Source of the DNA: CAZSTA01 sp964609495 [NCBI: uncultured bacterium]
GTDB taxonomy: Bacteria > CAZSTA01
NCBI GenBank assembly: GCA_964609495.1
Contig: CAZSTA010000197.1
Coordinates: forward strand, 372 to 6,639
Direction of reading: 5' to 3'
DNA: 6,268 bases
Within the stretch, counting starts at the first letter, position 1; each line of letters begins with the position of its first letter. Below are positions 1 through 6,235 of this stretch, piece by piece. The notes beneath the pieces are model-generated. The model was not told the origin of the DNA and searched no databases. It was given only the letters and a program-made list of their open reading frames with translations. The translations under genes were made by a program, and so were the position numbers.

Positions 1-51
1 TATCAAGGTTGGGATGCCGAGATGCCTCTTAGAATAGAAAAACCATGGTAG
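1..51 (+). CDS. 3' end of an upstream gene, C terminus identical to the following chemoreceptor (partial)
   Basis: The window opens in frame with 16 sense codons ([16 protein letters not shown]) and a TAG stop at 49-51. The same 16 residues, with the same codons and stop, end the large chemoreceptor gene at 3133-3183. In that gene they form the tail just after the ribose-binding-protein-like domain. The simplest reading is the last part of a tandem paralogue of the same fusion receptor, lying immediately upstream in the same operon with a 6-base gap. The alternative is an assembly artefact: the identity runs from the first base of the window for exactly 55 bases, as expected when a contig is cut at a repeated k-mer. 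The rest of this gene is outside the window, so its architecture is unknown. Confidence 0.6.
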   Translation, partial: YQGWDAEMPLRIEKPW

Positions 52-55
52 TTAA
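1..55 (+). repeat. 55-bp exact direct repeat, copy 1 (copy 2 at 3133-3187)
   Basis: Bases 1-55 match 3133-3187 with no mismatch and diverge from position 56 (TT here, AA there). The repeat covers the last 16 codons and stop of two reading frames plus TTAA. Its left limit is unknown because the window begins inside it. The offset is 3132 bases, exactly the chemoreceptor gene plus its 6-base upstream gap, as a tandem duplication would give. Confidence 0.95.
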
Positions 56-57
56 TT

Positions 58-3000
58 ATGGTTGAAAGATCAAAAACTTCTAAAAATCGAAATAGAGTAT
101 TTATCAGTGAGATCGCTATAATACTTGCTGGGGGAGCGATAGCTCTTCCTTTCGTGATATATTATATATTAATTAATACCCGCCTTACCCCTGGAGAATC
201 TCACCATCTCACATTAATCCCTTTTTTAATTGTGCCAGCTATTATCCTGATTGGTCTATTCCTCCTCAGAAAACTTACCGAACCAATAGACAAATTCCTC
301 CTATTAGATGAGACGAAGAGGGAGATAGAAGAAGATATTCTCATCAGAGCTCACATAAGAGCTTTAAATATGCCTCTACTAGTGACCATAACGCTATTAA
401 CGGTCGTCATAGTCGGTATTCTTCTAGGAACTATTTATATGATTCTAGCGGCAGGAAGCGATGTTTCTACTGCTTTCAATATGTTCTTTAGCGCCCTTTT
501 AGGCTTAATCCCTTTAAGTTTTTATGTCCTCTTTATTAGCGAGTCCAAATCGAGACAGATATTGAGAAGGATCGTCTTAAAAAGGAAAGGGGATACCTCT
601 CTTCCGCCCCATAAGGTGATGAAATTTAATCTCCAGATCAGACTCCTCTCCATATTCCTAGTGATAGTCCTATTTCCTATGGTAAATCTGGGTATCTTGT
701 CTCGCTATCGAGCCGAGGAAGTTCTATTACGCACTACTGAAGACCTGCTGAGTTCAGCCACCTTCCAATTAGGACAAGGGATCAATCTATTGGGAAGATA
801 TATAAATAACGAAGAGGAACTGTTGAAGATAGTTCAATCTCAGTGGGAGGATATGTATAGAGTTGAAAAGAAGATCCCCTTTCTTATAAATGAGAGGGGA
901 GATATGATATTAAGTTCTGAGCCAACTATTGCCGAACAATTATGGAAAGCGCTTCAAAATGAATGGGAATCTGCAATAAAACGTTCCCCAGATAAATCTC
1001 TTAACTTGAAGGTAGCTTCAGAGGGATCAAGGCTCTTGGAAATCCGAAACTTAAACTACATAGTAGGGTGGACTAAGCTCCCGAATAAAGGGTGGATCGT
1101 ATTACAGGCTCAACCCTTATTTTATCTTCATAAACAGCTAAAGCTTTTAGTTAGACGGATCACGATGATAGTAGTGATAAGCCTGGTAGCAATCTTCTTC
1201 ATAGCGATCTTCTTTGCCAGGAGCGTAACCCTCCCCATCTCTCAGGTAGTCTCCATCCTCAAGGATATCGCTCAAGGAGAAGGAGATCTCACCAGACACC
1301 TGAATATCCAGACCAATAACGAGATCAGCCTTCTATCCACTTGGTTCAACAAGTTCGTTGATAGCATCTTGAGGATAGTATCTCAGGTGAGGGATGCCTC
1401 CTTGAACGTTACTTCCTCAGCCCAGGAGTTATCATTAGTAGCTGAGGACATCAATGCAGGGACGGAGGAAATATCGGCAGCGACGGAGGAGGTGACCTCG
1501 GGAGCGGAGGTGCAGAACAAGAGGGTGATGGAGACTTCGAGGACGCTGGAGGAGATGGGGGAGTTGATGGCGGAGGTGAGGAGGCAAGCGGAGAGGTTAG
1601 GGGAGGCGAGCAGGAGAGCGGATGAGGTAGCGAAGGCAGGGGGAGAGGCTGTGGGGGAGATGGTAGCGAAGATGGATAGGATAAGGGAGGTGACGGATAG
1701 GTCTTCCTATATAGTGGAGAGGTTAGGGGAGAGATCACAACAGATTGGGAAAATCGTCTCTATCATCACCGAACTAGCAAGACGAACTGATATGCTGGCT
1801 TTGAACGCGGCGATAGAAGCTTCTAAAGCTGGTGATTATGGTAGAGGCTTCGCAGTAGTGGCAGAGGAGGTTCGAAGCCTAGCGGACAGTTCAGGGAGTA
1901 GTGCCCTTCAGATCAGGAAGATAGTGAGCCACATCCAAGAGGAGACCGAGGAAGTCATCTCCTCAATGAAGAGGGGAGTGGTAGAGGTAGAGGAGGGAAG
2001 AGAAGTAGTAGCTAAGACTGGAGAAGCTCTCCAACAGATAGTTGATATGGTTCGAGAGATGGCTACTATGATCGAGCAGATAAGGGCCTCAGTTCAAGGG
2101 CAAGTCCAATCTGCCCAGAGGGTAGTAAAAGCGATAGATGAAGTGAGTGTGATAGCGGAGGAGAATGCCTCCAGTGCTTCTCAGGTGTCTGCCACGATAG
2201 AGGAGCAGGTGAGGTTGACGGAGAGGATGGTCGCTTTCTCTGAAGGTATGGAGCAGATGTCCGATAACCTCCGCAAACTAGTCTCCACCTTTAAACTCAA
2301 CAGGCTTGGAGTGGCATTTCAGAGCTTCTCAAATCCCTTTTTCCTGAGCATGAAGGATAGTATTGAGGATACTGCTCCGAAGCTAGGAGTGAAAGTGACC
2401 ATCTCTAATGCCGAATATGATCTATCCCAGCAACTCAGAGCAATAGAAAGATTCATCCTTGAGAGAGTCGACGCGATCCTCTTGAATCCAGTTGACAGTT
2501 GGCGAATAGCTCCCGCAATCAGAGCAGCAAATAAGATCGGGATCCCGGTGATCACTATGGATGTCAATGCTTTAGGAGAGGAGATCGAGATCGCTTCTTT
2601 CATAGCCTCCGATAACTTCCAAGCTGGGCAGTTATGTGCTGATTATATAGTTTCTAAATTAACGGGCAGAGGCAAGATAGCTATTCTCGGTTGGGCGGAG
2701 ATGGAGAGCTGTATTAAGCGACAGGATGGATTCAAGGCTTATCTAGGTAGATATCCTCAAATAGAGGTAGTAGCGGAGATCGACACCCAAGGAGATATGA
2801 ATTTAATAGAGAAAGCGATGACTGAGATATTGAGAAAGACCCCAGATCTTGAGGCTGTCTTTGGAGTTAACGATCCGATAGCCCTAAGAGCTTGGAAGGT
2901 AGTAAAGGAAGCTGAGAGAGAGCGCGAGGTATTTACAGTGGGAGTAGATGCTAATCCAGAGTCGATAGAGGCGATCAGATCTCAGCAGGGATATGATCTT

Positions 3001-3183
3001 ACTATTGCTCAATTCCCTCGAGCGATAGGGAGGAGAGCTATAGAGACAGTATTCGATATTGTGGCGGGAAGAGAGGTAGAGAAAGAGCAACTTCTCAAAG
3101 TTATGCCGATCACTATAAATAACCTCGATAGTTATCAAGGTTGGGATGCCGAGATGCCTCTTAGAATAGAAAAACCATGGTAG
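58..3183 (+). CDS. Membrane chemoreceptor with C-terminal sugar-binding-protein domain (6TM-Cache-like-HAMP-MA-Peripla_BP_4-like fusion)
   Basis: A 1041-residue methyl-accepting chemotaxis protein, much longer than common receptors (about 500-700). Hydrophobic helices lie near 15-40, 51-71, 106-131, 139-161, 193-215 and 366-387. Basic loops at 72-105 and 163-192 place the N terminus inside. Residues 216-365 form an extracellular Cache-like sensor ending in the typical GW motif ([10 protein letters not shown]). HAMP spans about 388-440. The signalling hairpin runs about 441-745, with the conserved tip [13 protein letters not shown]...[15 protein letters not shown] at 580-609, where CheA and CheW bind in this family. 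At 749, directly after the usual receptor ending [10 protein letters not shown], a ribose-binding-protein-like domain begins: NPFF 759-762, DAILLNPVD 805-813, GIPVITMD 828-835, SDNFQAG 851-857, FGVNDP 935-940, GVDANPE 962-968. It runs to about 1025. No helix follows HAMP, so this domain should be cytoplasmic. There is no C-terminal NWETF-type pentapeptide. The ATG at 58 is the first in frame and lies 6 bases after the upstream stop without a clear Shine-Dalgarno. Codons 465-560 are unusually G-rich. The ligand is unknown. Confidence 0.93.
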   Translation: MVERSKTSKNRNRVFISEIAIILAGGAIALPFVIYYILINTRLTPGESHHLTLIPFLIVPAIILIGLFLLRKLTEPIDKFLLLDETKREIEEDILIRAHIRALNMPLLVTITLLTVVIVGILLGTIYMILAAGSDVSTAFNMFFSALLGLIPLSFYVLFISESKSRQILRRIVLKRKGDTSLPPHKVMKFNLQIRLLSIFLVIVLFPMVNLGILSRYRAEEVLLRTTEDLLSSATFQLGQGINLLGRYINNEEELLKIVQSQWEDMYRVEKKIPFLINERGDMILSSEPTIAEQLWKALQNEWESAIKRSPDKSLNLKVASEGSRLLEIRNLNYIVGWTKLPNKGWIVLQAQPLFYLHKQLKLLVRRITMIVVISLVAIFFIAIFFARSVTLPISQVVSILKDIAQGEGDLTRHLNIQTNNEISLLSTWFNKFVDSILRIVSQVRDASLNVTSSAQELSLVAEDINAGTEEISAATEEVTSGAEVQNKRVMETSRTLEEMGELMAEVRRQAERLGEASRRADEVAKAGGEAVGEMVAKMDRIREVTDRSSYIVERLGERSQQIGKIVSIITELARRTDMLALNAAIEASKAGDYGRGFAVVAEEVRSLADSSGSSALQIRKIVSHIQEETEEVISSMKRGVVEVEEGREVVAKTGEALQQIVDMVREMATMIEQIRASVQGQVQSAQRVVKAIDEVSVIAEENASSASQVSATIEEQVRLTERMVAFSEGMEQMSDNLRKLVSTFKLNRLGVAFQSFSNPFFLSMKDSIEDTAPKLGVKVTISNAEYDLSQQLRAIERFILERVDAILLNPVDSWRIAPAIRAANKIGIPVITMDVNALGEEIEIASFIASDNFQAGQLCADYIVSKLTGRGKIAILGWAEMESCIKRQDGFKAYLGRYPQIEVVAEIDTQGDMNLIEKAMTEILRKTPDLEAVFGVNDPIALRAWKVVKEAEREREVFTVGVDANPESIEAIRSQQGYDLTIAQFPRAIGRRAIETVFDIVAGREVEKEQLLKVMPITINNLDSYQGWDAEMPLRIEKPW

Positions 3184-3187
3184 TTAA
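3133..3187 (+). repeat. 55-bp exact direct repeat, copy 2
   Basis: This is the second copy of the window's first 55 bases. It encodes the C-terminal tail and stop of the chemoreceptor fusion. After it the sequence enters a terminator-like hairpin, whereas copy 1 leads into the chemoreceptor start codon. If the tandem model is right, this copy marks the last unit of the array. Confidence 0.95.
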
Positions 3188-3237
3188 AAAGGGAACTTTT
3201 TTACCTTGAGTCCTATTGATTGCAAAAGTTCCCTTTT
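3187..3237 (+). terminator. Probable bidirectional intrinsic terminator after the chemoreceptor gene
   Basis: Two perfect 14-bp arms (AAAAGGGAACTTTT at 3187-3200 and AAAAGTTCCCTTTT at 3224-3237) flank a 23-base loop. The GGGAAC/GTTCCC core is followed by T4 on the + strand and by T5 on the - strand (complement of 3190-3186). The hairpin could therefore stop both the chemoreceptor transcript and leftward read-through from dtd. It begins 4 bases after the chemoreceptor stop. The long loop and short U-tract make it a less than ideal terminator. Confidence 0.7.
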
Positions 3238-3256
3238 AGCAGTCTCGATAGATAAA

Positions 3257-3285
3257 GCTCACGTTTAGACGTGAGCCACTAATTT
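3257..3285 (+). other. Short hairpin with TTAG loop and T-tract (terminator or insertion-sequence end relic)
   Basis: GCTCACGT (3257-3264) and ACGTGAGC (3269-3276) form a perfect 8-bp stem around TTAG, followed by CCACTAA and then TTTTT (3281-3285 region). The T-run starts 6 bases past the stem, later than usual for an intrinsic terminator. Hairpins with a TTTAG-type loop and GTGAGC-like arms resemble the subterminal hairpins of IS200/IS605-family ends, so a solo relic is possible. No transposase is nearby. Its position 53 bases before the PPC-domain gene would also allow a role in that gene's leader. Confidence 0.45.
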
Positions 3286-3313
3286 TTAGACGGCGGAAGA
3301 ATCTGCAAGCTAG

Positions 3314-3320
3314 AAAGGAG
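3314..3320 (+). promoter_or_regulatory. Ribosome binding site for the PPC/DUF296 gene
   Basis: AAAGGAG lies 9 bases before the ATG at 3330, a near-consensus Shine-Dalgarno at normal spacing. It fixes this start codon. The chemoreceptor gene, by contrast, has no such site. Confidence 0.85.
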
Positions 3321-3329
3321 AACAAACCT

Positions 3330-3761
3330 ATGGAGTGGTTTAAGGGTGGTAAAATAGATAATATATACTTTTTAAGATTAGATCGGGGAGATGATATCCA
3401 ACATTGTGTTGAGGAGTTAGCCAAGAAGGAAGACATTCAATCGGGAGCAGTGATATCTGGAATTGCAACGCTATATGAGACTCATTTGCATATGGTTACC
3501 ACCACCGACTACAACCCAGTAGAGGAATTTGTAAAGATGAAGGGTGCTTTAGAAGTAACCTCCATTAATGGAATCATCGCTGATTATCAGCCTCATCTCC
3601 ACATCACCGTTTCGGATACCAAACAAGCTTACGCGGGTCACCTGGAGCCAGGATGCTTAGTTCTCTATCTAGCGGAGCTAGTCATAGTGAAATTCGCCGG
3701 GATTGAACTGACAAGAGTGCCAGATGAATACGGAATCAAACAATTAAAAGCCAAGGAGTGA
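3330..3761 (+). CDS. PPC/DUF296-domain (PCC domain) protein
   Basis: A 143-residue single-domain protein matching the plant-and-prokaryote-conserved (PPC, DUF296) family in length and motifs. Visible features are the N-terminal strand-helix with GAVISGIATL at 39-48, the LEVTSINGII strand at 74-83, the PHLHITVSD motif at 88-96 and GHLEPG at 103-108. His89, His91 and His104 match positions that bind a metal in some structurally studied prokaryotic members; this is family knowledge, not shown here. The same fold occurs in plant AT-hook proteins, but there is no AT-hook here and no signal peptide or membrane segment, so the protein should be a small cytosolic oligomer. Its biochemical role is not established. 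It follows the chemoreceptor gene by 146 bases containing two hairpins, so it is probably transcribed separately, though I found no convincing promoter. It converges with dtd across a 26-base gap. Confidence 0.88.
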   Translation: MEWFKGGKIDNIYFLRLDRGDDIQHCVEELAKKEDIQSGAVISGIATLYETHLHMVTTTDYNPVEEFVKMKGALEVTSINGIIADYQPHLHITVSDTKQAYAGHLEPGCLVLYLAELVIVKFAGIELTRVPDEYGIKQLKAKE

Positions 3762-3787
3762 TATGTCCAAGCGCTAAATTTTAAATA

Positions 3788-4243
3788 TTAAAGAGAGCTT
3801 GTCCTCTTACTATCCACAATGAGTGTTACCGGCCCATCATTATATATCTCGACTAACATCATCGCTTGGAACTTACCAGTTTGGGTAGGGATTCCCTCAC
3901 TCCTCAGATAATCCGTAAAACGCTCATACAATTCCTCAGCTAACTCAGGGGGAGCCGCCTCGGTATAGCTTGGTCTCTTCCCCTTACGGCAATCTCCATA
4001 GAGCGTGAACTGAGATATAACTAAAGCCTCATCCCCCATATCCAAAAGGGATAGGTTCATCTTGCCATCTCTATCAGGGAAGATCCTCAAGCCAGCGATC
4101 TTCCTCGCTAGGTATTGGGCATCCTTCTCAGTATCATCCCTCTTAACTCCTAACAAGACCACAACTCCTGGGCCTATCTTACCTAAGACCTCTTCCCCCA
4201 CTGAAACCTGTCCCTTAGTTACCTTCTGCACTACAGCTCGCAA
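3788..4243 (-). CDS. dtd: D-aminoacyl-tRNA deacylase (DTD1)
   Basis: A 151-residue protein of the usual family length. Dtd hydrolyses D-amino acids wrongly attached to tRNA (classically D-Tyr-tRNA) and also clears glycine misattached to tRNA-Ala, acting as a cytosolic proofreading homodimer. The N terminus MRAVVQKV, the SQFTLYGD motif at 77-84 and the C-terminal NDGPVT at 136-141, which carries the Gly-cisPro pair (Gly137-Pro138) that excludes L-amino acids, are all present. The start codon is TTG, not ATG: no in-frame ATG gives the family N terminus, and a strong Shine-Dalgarno sits 7 bases upstream. The gene lies 19 bases downstream of the REC-GAF-kinase gene on the same strand and is probably its operon partner. 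Nothing suggests truncation or loss of function. Confidence 0.97.
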   Translation of the reverse strand: MRAVVQKVTKGQVSVGEEVLGKIGPGVVVLLGVKRDDTEKDAQYLARKIAGLRIFPDRDGKMNLSLLDMGDEALVISQFTLYGDCRKGKRPSYTEAAPPELAEELYERFTDYLRSEGIPTQTGKFQAMMLVEIYNDGPVTLIVDSKRTSSL

Positions 4244-4247
4244 ATGA

Positions 4248-4257
4248 CCTCTCCTTT
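4248..4257 (-). promoter_or_regulatory. Ribosome binding site that fixes the TTG start of dtd
   Basis: On the - strand AAAGGAGAGG is followed by TCAT and the TTG start (complement of 4243-4241). The GGAG core sits 7 bases from the start. The site lies wholly inside the 19-base gap after the kinase stop codon, so dtd has its own initiation signal instead of depending on coupling. Confidence 0.85.
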
Positions 4258-4262
4258 CCTGA

Positions 4263-5957
4263 CTACTCCCTCCTCACTAGAGGTATTCTAACGATAAAGG
4301 TTGCTCCTCCCTTCTCATTGTTCATCACCTTTATATTTCCTTGATGATCCTCCTCTATTATTCGTCGAGTGATCGCTAATCCTAAACCAGTTCCCGAGGT
4401 TTTAGTGGTAAAAAAGGGCTTAAATATGTTATTCATATCCTCCTCTGGAATCCCACTTCCCTCGTCAGATACCACTATTGTCACATAATCTCCATCTTTT
4501 TGTATTTTAACTAGGACGTCCTTGCCATCAATCGTAGCTTCGATGGCGTTCTGAATAATATTCATAAAAGCTTGCTCCAGACGTCTTTGATCAATAACGA
4601 TTGGAGGTATAGAGGGGTCCAGCTCCTTGATCAGATTTACCTCGGTATCTCCCACTAAATCCATAGCCAGAGCTATAGAATTTTTTAGAGCTTCATTTAT
4701 ATCTCCTTCTGCCAATTCCGGGGGAGTTTGATGAGCACAATCCGACATCTCCACCATTATCTTCTCTAACCTGGCTACCTCTCTGATCATAATATCAGCA
4801 TATTTCTTATTCGGATCATCATCAGCCAACTTATTCTGAATCCTTCTAGCAAAACCACCTATTGACACTAAAGGATTCCTGATATCATGGGCGACTCCAG
4901 CCGCTATCTCCCCCAAAGCAGCCATTCTCTCGGCTTTCAGCAATCTGTCTTGAGTTTGATGCAAGGTGAGAAGAGCGGACTCTAATCTATAGTATAACTG
5001 GGCATTTTCTATAGCTAAGGCAGCCTGATTAGCAAAAGTTGACAAAGAGAGGGCTTCTCTCTCCCCTATGCTCTGCCCACTTGGTCCATTATCGACCGCG
5101 ATCGCTCCTAAAATCTTACCCTTAGCTTCCAAGGGTATCGTAGCGAAAGGACCTATTTCCTCAACCGAGACATTCGTCAGAAAGAAGTTTGTTCTATATC
5201 CAGAAGTAATATCTCTTAAGGTGAAAGGTTTTCTCTCCAATACTGTATCCGCAAGGATTCCCGCCCCTTTAATCAGGGGTATCCTTATCTTCTTGACATA
5301 TCTATCATCAGCATAACCTATCGCCACTTTACCTTCTAACATATCTCCATCTTCACTTATCAAGCACAACATAGCTCGATCGAAGCCCAAGCCCTCATTG
5401 ATACCCTTCACTATTATATTTAGTATCTCCCTTAAATTAAGAGTGCTAGTCATAGCTCTACTGATATCCTGGATTATAGTTAACTCCCTTAGTTTATTGT
5501 CTAAAAGATTATTAATGCTATGAAATACATCCATATGTGATAGGATCTTAGAAGGAGGAAGTAGAGCAGGATCAGGACGAGGAGGGGTATCCTTTACCAA
5601 TCTTGCCACTTCATCTAAAAGGGTGTATGGATTAAAAGGTTTAGTAATATAGGAATCGGCTCCAGTAGCGAATCCATATAACTTATTCCTTTCCTGGACT
5701 TGAGCGGTAAGTAAGATAATGGGGATCGTCTCCGTTCTAGGATTATTCTTGAGCAGACGACAAGCTTGATATCCGTTCATCTGAGGCATCAGAATATCTA
5801 AAATTATCAAATCTGGCAACTCCTGATCTGCTATCTGAACTGCCTCTAAACCATCACGAGCGGAGATAACCTCATAACCTTTTAATTCCAAAGTCGCAGT
5901 TACCAATCTAACTATATTAGGTTCATCATCTGCTATTAAGACTTTTCTCTTACCCAT
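4263..5957 (-). CDS. Cytoplasmic hybrid sensor: receiver-GAF-histidine kinase
   Basis: A 564-residue soluble signalling protein with no membrane segment. Residues 4-122 are a receiver domain with the acidic pair Asp10/Asp11, phospho-acceptor Asp54 (LIILDILMP), Thr84 and Lys106, all intact. A proline-rich linker (about 124-136) and a helical stretch lead to a GAF domain at about 171-320, whose ligand cannot be predicted. A helix then enters the dimerisation domain, with the phosphorylated His357 in AHDIRNPL. The ATPase domain at about 455-562 has the N-box Asn470 (NIIQNAIEA), G1 box DEGSGIP 498-504, F-box FKPFFTTK 512-519 and G2 box GTGLGLA 522-528. An N-terminal receiver on a kinase suggests that another kinase's phosphate modulates it, or that it passes phosphate internally; this is inference. 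No partner response regulator is in the window. It is the first gene after a consensus promoter and is followed by dtd. The ATG at 5957 has a weak AGGGGG site 11 bases upstream. Confidence 0.95.
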   Translation of the reverse strand: MGKRKVLIADDEPNIVRLVTATLELKGYEVISARDGLEAVQIADQELPDLIILDILMPQMNGYQACRLLKNNPRTETIPIILLTAQVQERNKLYGFATGADSYITKPFNPYTLLDEVARLVKDTPPRPDPALLPPSKILSHMDVFHSINNLLDNKLRELTIIQDISRAMTSTLNLREILNIIVKGINEGLGFDRAMLCLISEDGDMLEGKVAIGYADDRYVKKIRIPLIKGAGILADTVLERKPFTLRDITSGYRTNFFLTNVSVEEIGPFATIPLEAKGKILGAIAVDNGPSGQSIGEREALSLSTFANQAALAIENAQLYYRLESALLTLHQTQDRLLKAERMAALGEIAAGVAHDIRNPLVSIGGFARRIQNKLADDDPNKKYADIMIREVARLEKIMVEMSDCAHQTPPELAEGDINEALKNSIALAMDLVGDTEVNLIKELDPSIPPIVIDQRRLEQAFMNIIQNAIEATIDGKDVLVKIQKDGDYVTIVVSDEGSGIPEEDMNNIFKPFFTTKTSGTGLGLAITRRIIEEDHQGNIKVMNNEKGGATFIVRIPLVRRE

Positions 5958-5968
5958 TATATGAATAA

Positions 5969-5974
5969 CCCCCT
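5969..5974 (-). promoter_or_regulatory. Weak ribosome binding site for the REC-GAF-kinase gene
   Basis: On the - strand AGGGGG lies 11 bases before the ATG at 5957. It is G-rich but not a good anti-16S match and the spacing is long. The start is still supported because the receiver domain begins at once (KRKVLIADDE). Confidence 0.5.
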
Positions 5975-6016
5975 ACTCGATATCCGTTTAAGGCCTCTTA
6001 GATTATGTGTATCTTC

Positions 6017-6045
6017 ATTTTAATACATTTTTTTCTCTTTGTCAA
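6017..6045 (-). promoter_or_regulatory. Sigma-70-type promoter for the kinase-dtd operon
   Basis: The - strand reads TTGACA (complement of 6045-6040), a 17-base spacer and TAAAAT (complement of 6022-6017). This is a perfect -35 box, ideal spacing and a 5/6 match to the -10 box. Transcription should start near 6010, giving a leader of about 50 bases before the ATG at 5957. It is the only near-consensus promoter I found in the window. Confidence 0.82.
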
Positions 6046-6235
6046 CCTGGAAAACGACCATTCCACAAAAATTGGGGATCCAAAATATTTATATGTTAAA
6101 CCGATCTTCTTAAGAAGGAGTTGTGTAAAACCTAGAGCTTTATCGATAATAATGCTCGCTTAAACTATTTGGAAGCATATAGAATCGGGGATCAAAAAGT
6201 CTTTACTTCGTGATGATTTCAGATCGAGTTATAAC
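6046..6235. other. Intergenic region without a recognisable gene
   Basis: Together with the kinase leader and promoter this makes just over 300 non-coding bases at the right end. Stops occur in all frames at short intervals. An apparent AGAAGGAG at 6113-6120 is followed by GTG and an immediate TAA, so it starts nothing. A 12-bp palindrome, CTTCTTAAGAAG, lies at 6106-6117. The region is AT-rich and I see no RNA gene in it. Confidence 0.6.

Noticed and set aside
45-65. ATG at 45 overlapping the upstream stop, as an alternative start
   Set aside because: It runs only six codons in another frame before TGA.
1451-1738. 95-codon open frame on the - strand, rich in Pro and Ser
   Set aside because: It is the complement of the G-rich block of the chemoreceptor. 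The composition is low-complexity and no ribosome site or family resemblance is visible.
2319-2603. 94-codon open frame on the - strand
   Set aside because: It lies wholly inside the binding-protein domain of the chemoreceptor, which is clearly coding on the + strand.
2884-3138. 84-codon open frame on the - strand
   Set aside because: It is antisense to the conserved C-terminal lobe of the binding domain and shows no features of its own.
3220-3256. TTGCAA and GATAAA as a promoter for the PPC/DUF296 gene
   Set aside because: The spacing is too long and TTGCAA overlaps the terminator arm; no acceptable -35/-10 pair was found.
3236-3436. 66-codon open frame on the - strand across the start of the PPC/DUF296 gene
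   Set aside because: It overlaps a recognisable gene with a strong ribosome site on the other strand and runs through two hairpins.
3762-3787. Terminator between the convergent PPC/DUF296 and dtd genes
   Set aside because: The 26-base gap is AT-rich but has no stable GC stem.
4062-4247. 61-codon open frame on the + strand inside dtd
   Set aside because: It is a shadow of dtd, whose motifs are all intact on the - strand.
5068-5316. 82-codon open frame on the + strand inside the GAF region of the kinase
   Set aside because: It is antisense to a recognisable GAF domain and has no initiation signal.
6106-6117. CTTCTTAAGAAG palindrome as an operator for the kinase promoter
   Set aside because: It lies about 60 bases upstream of the -35 box and a 12-bp AT-rich palindrome can occur by chance; there is no second copy.
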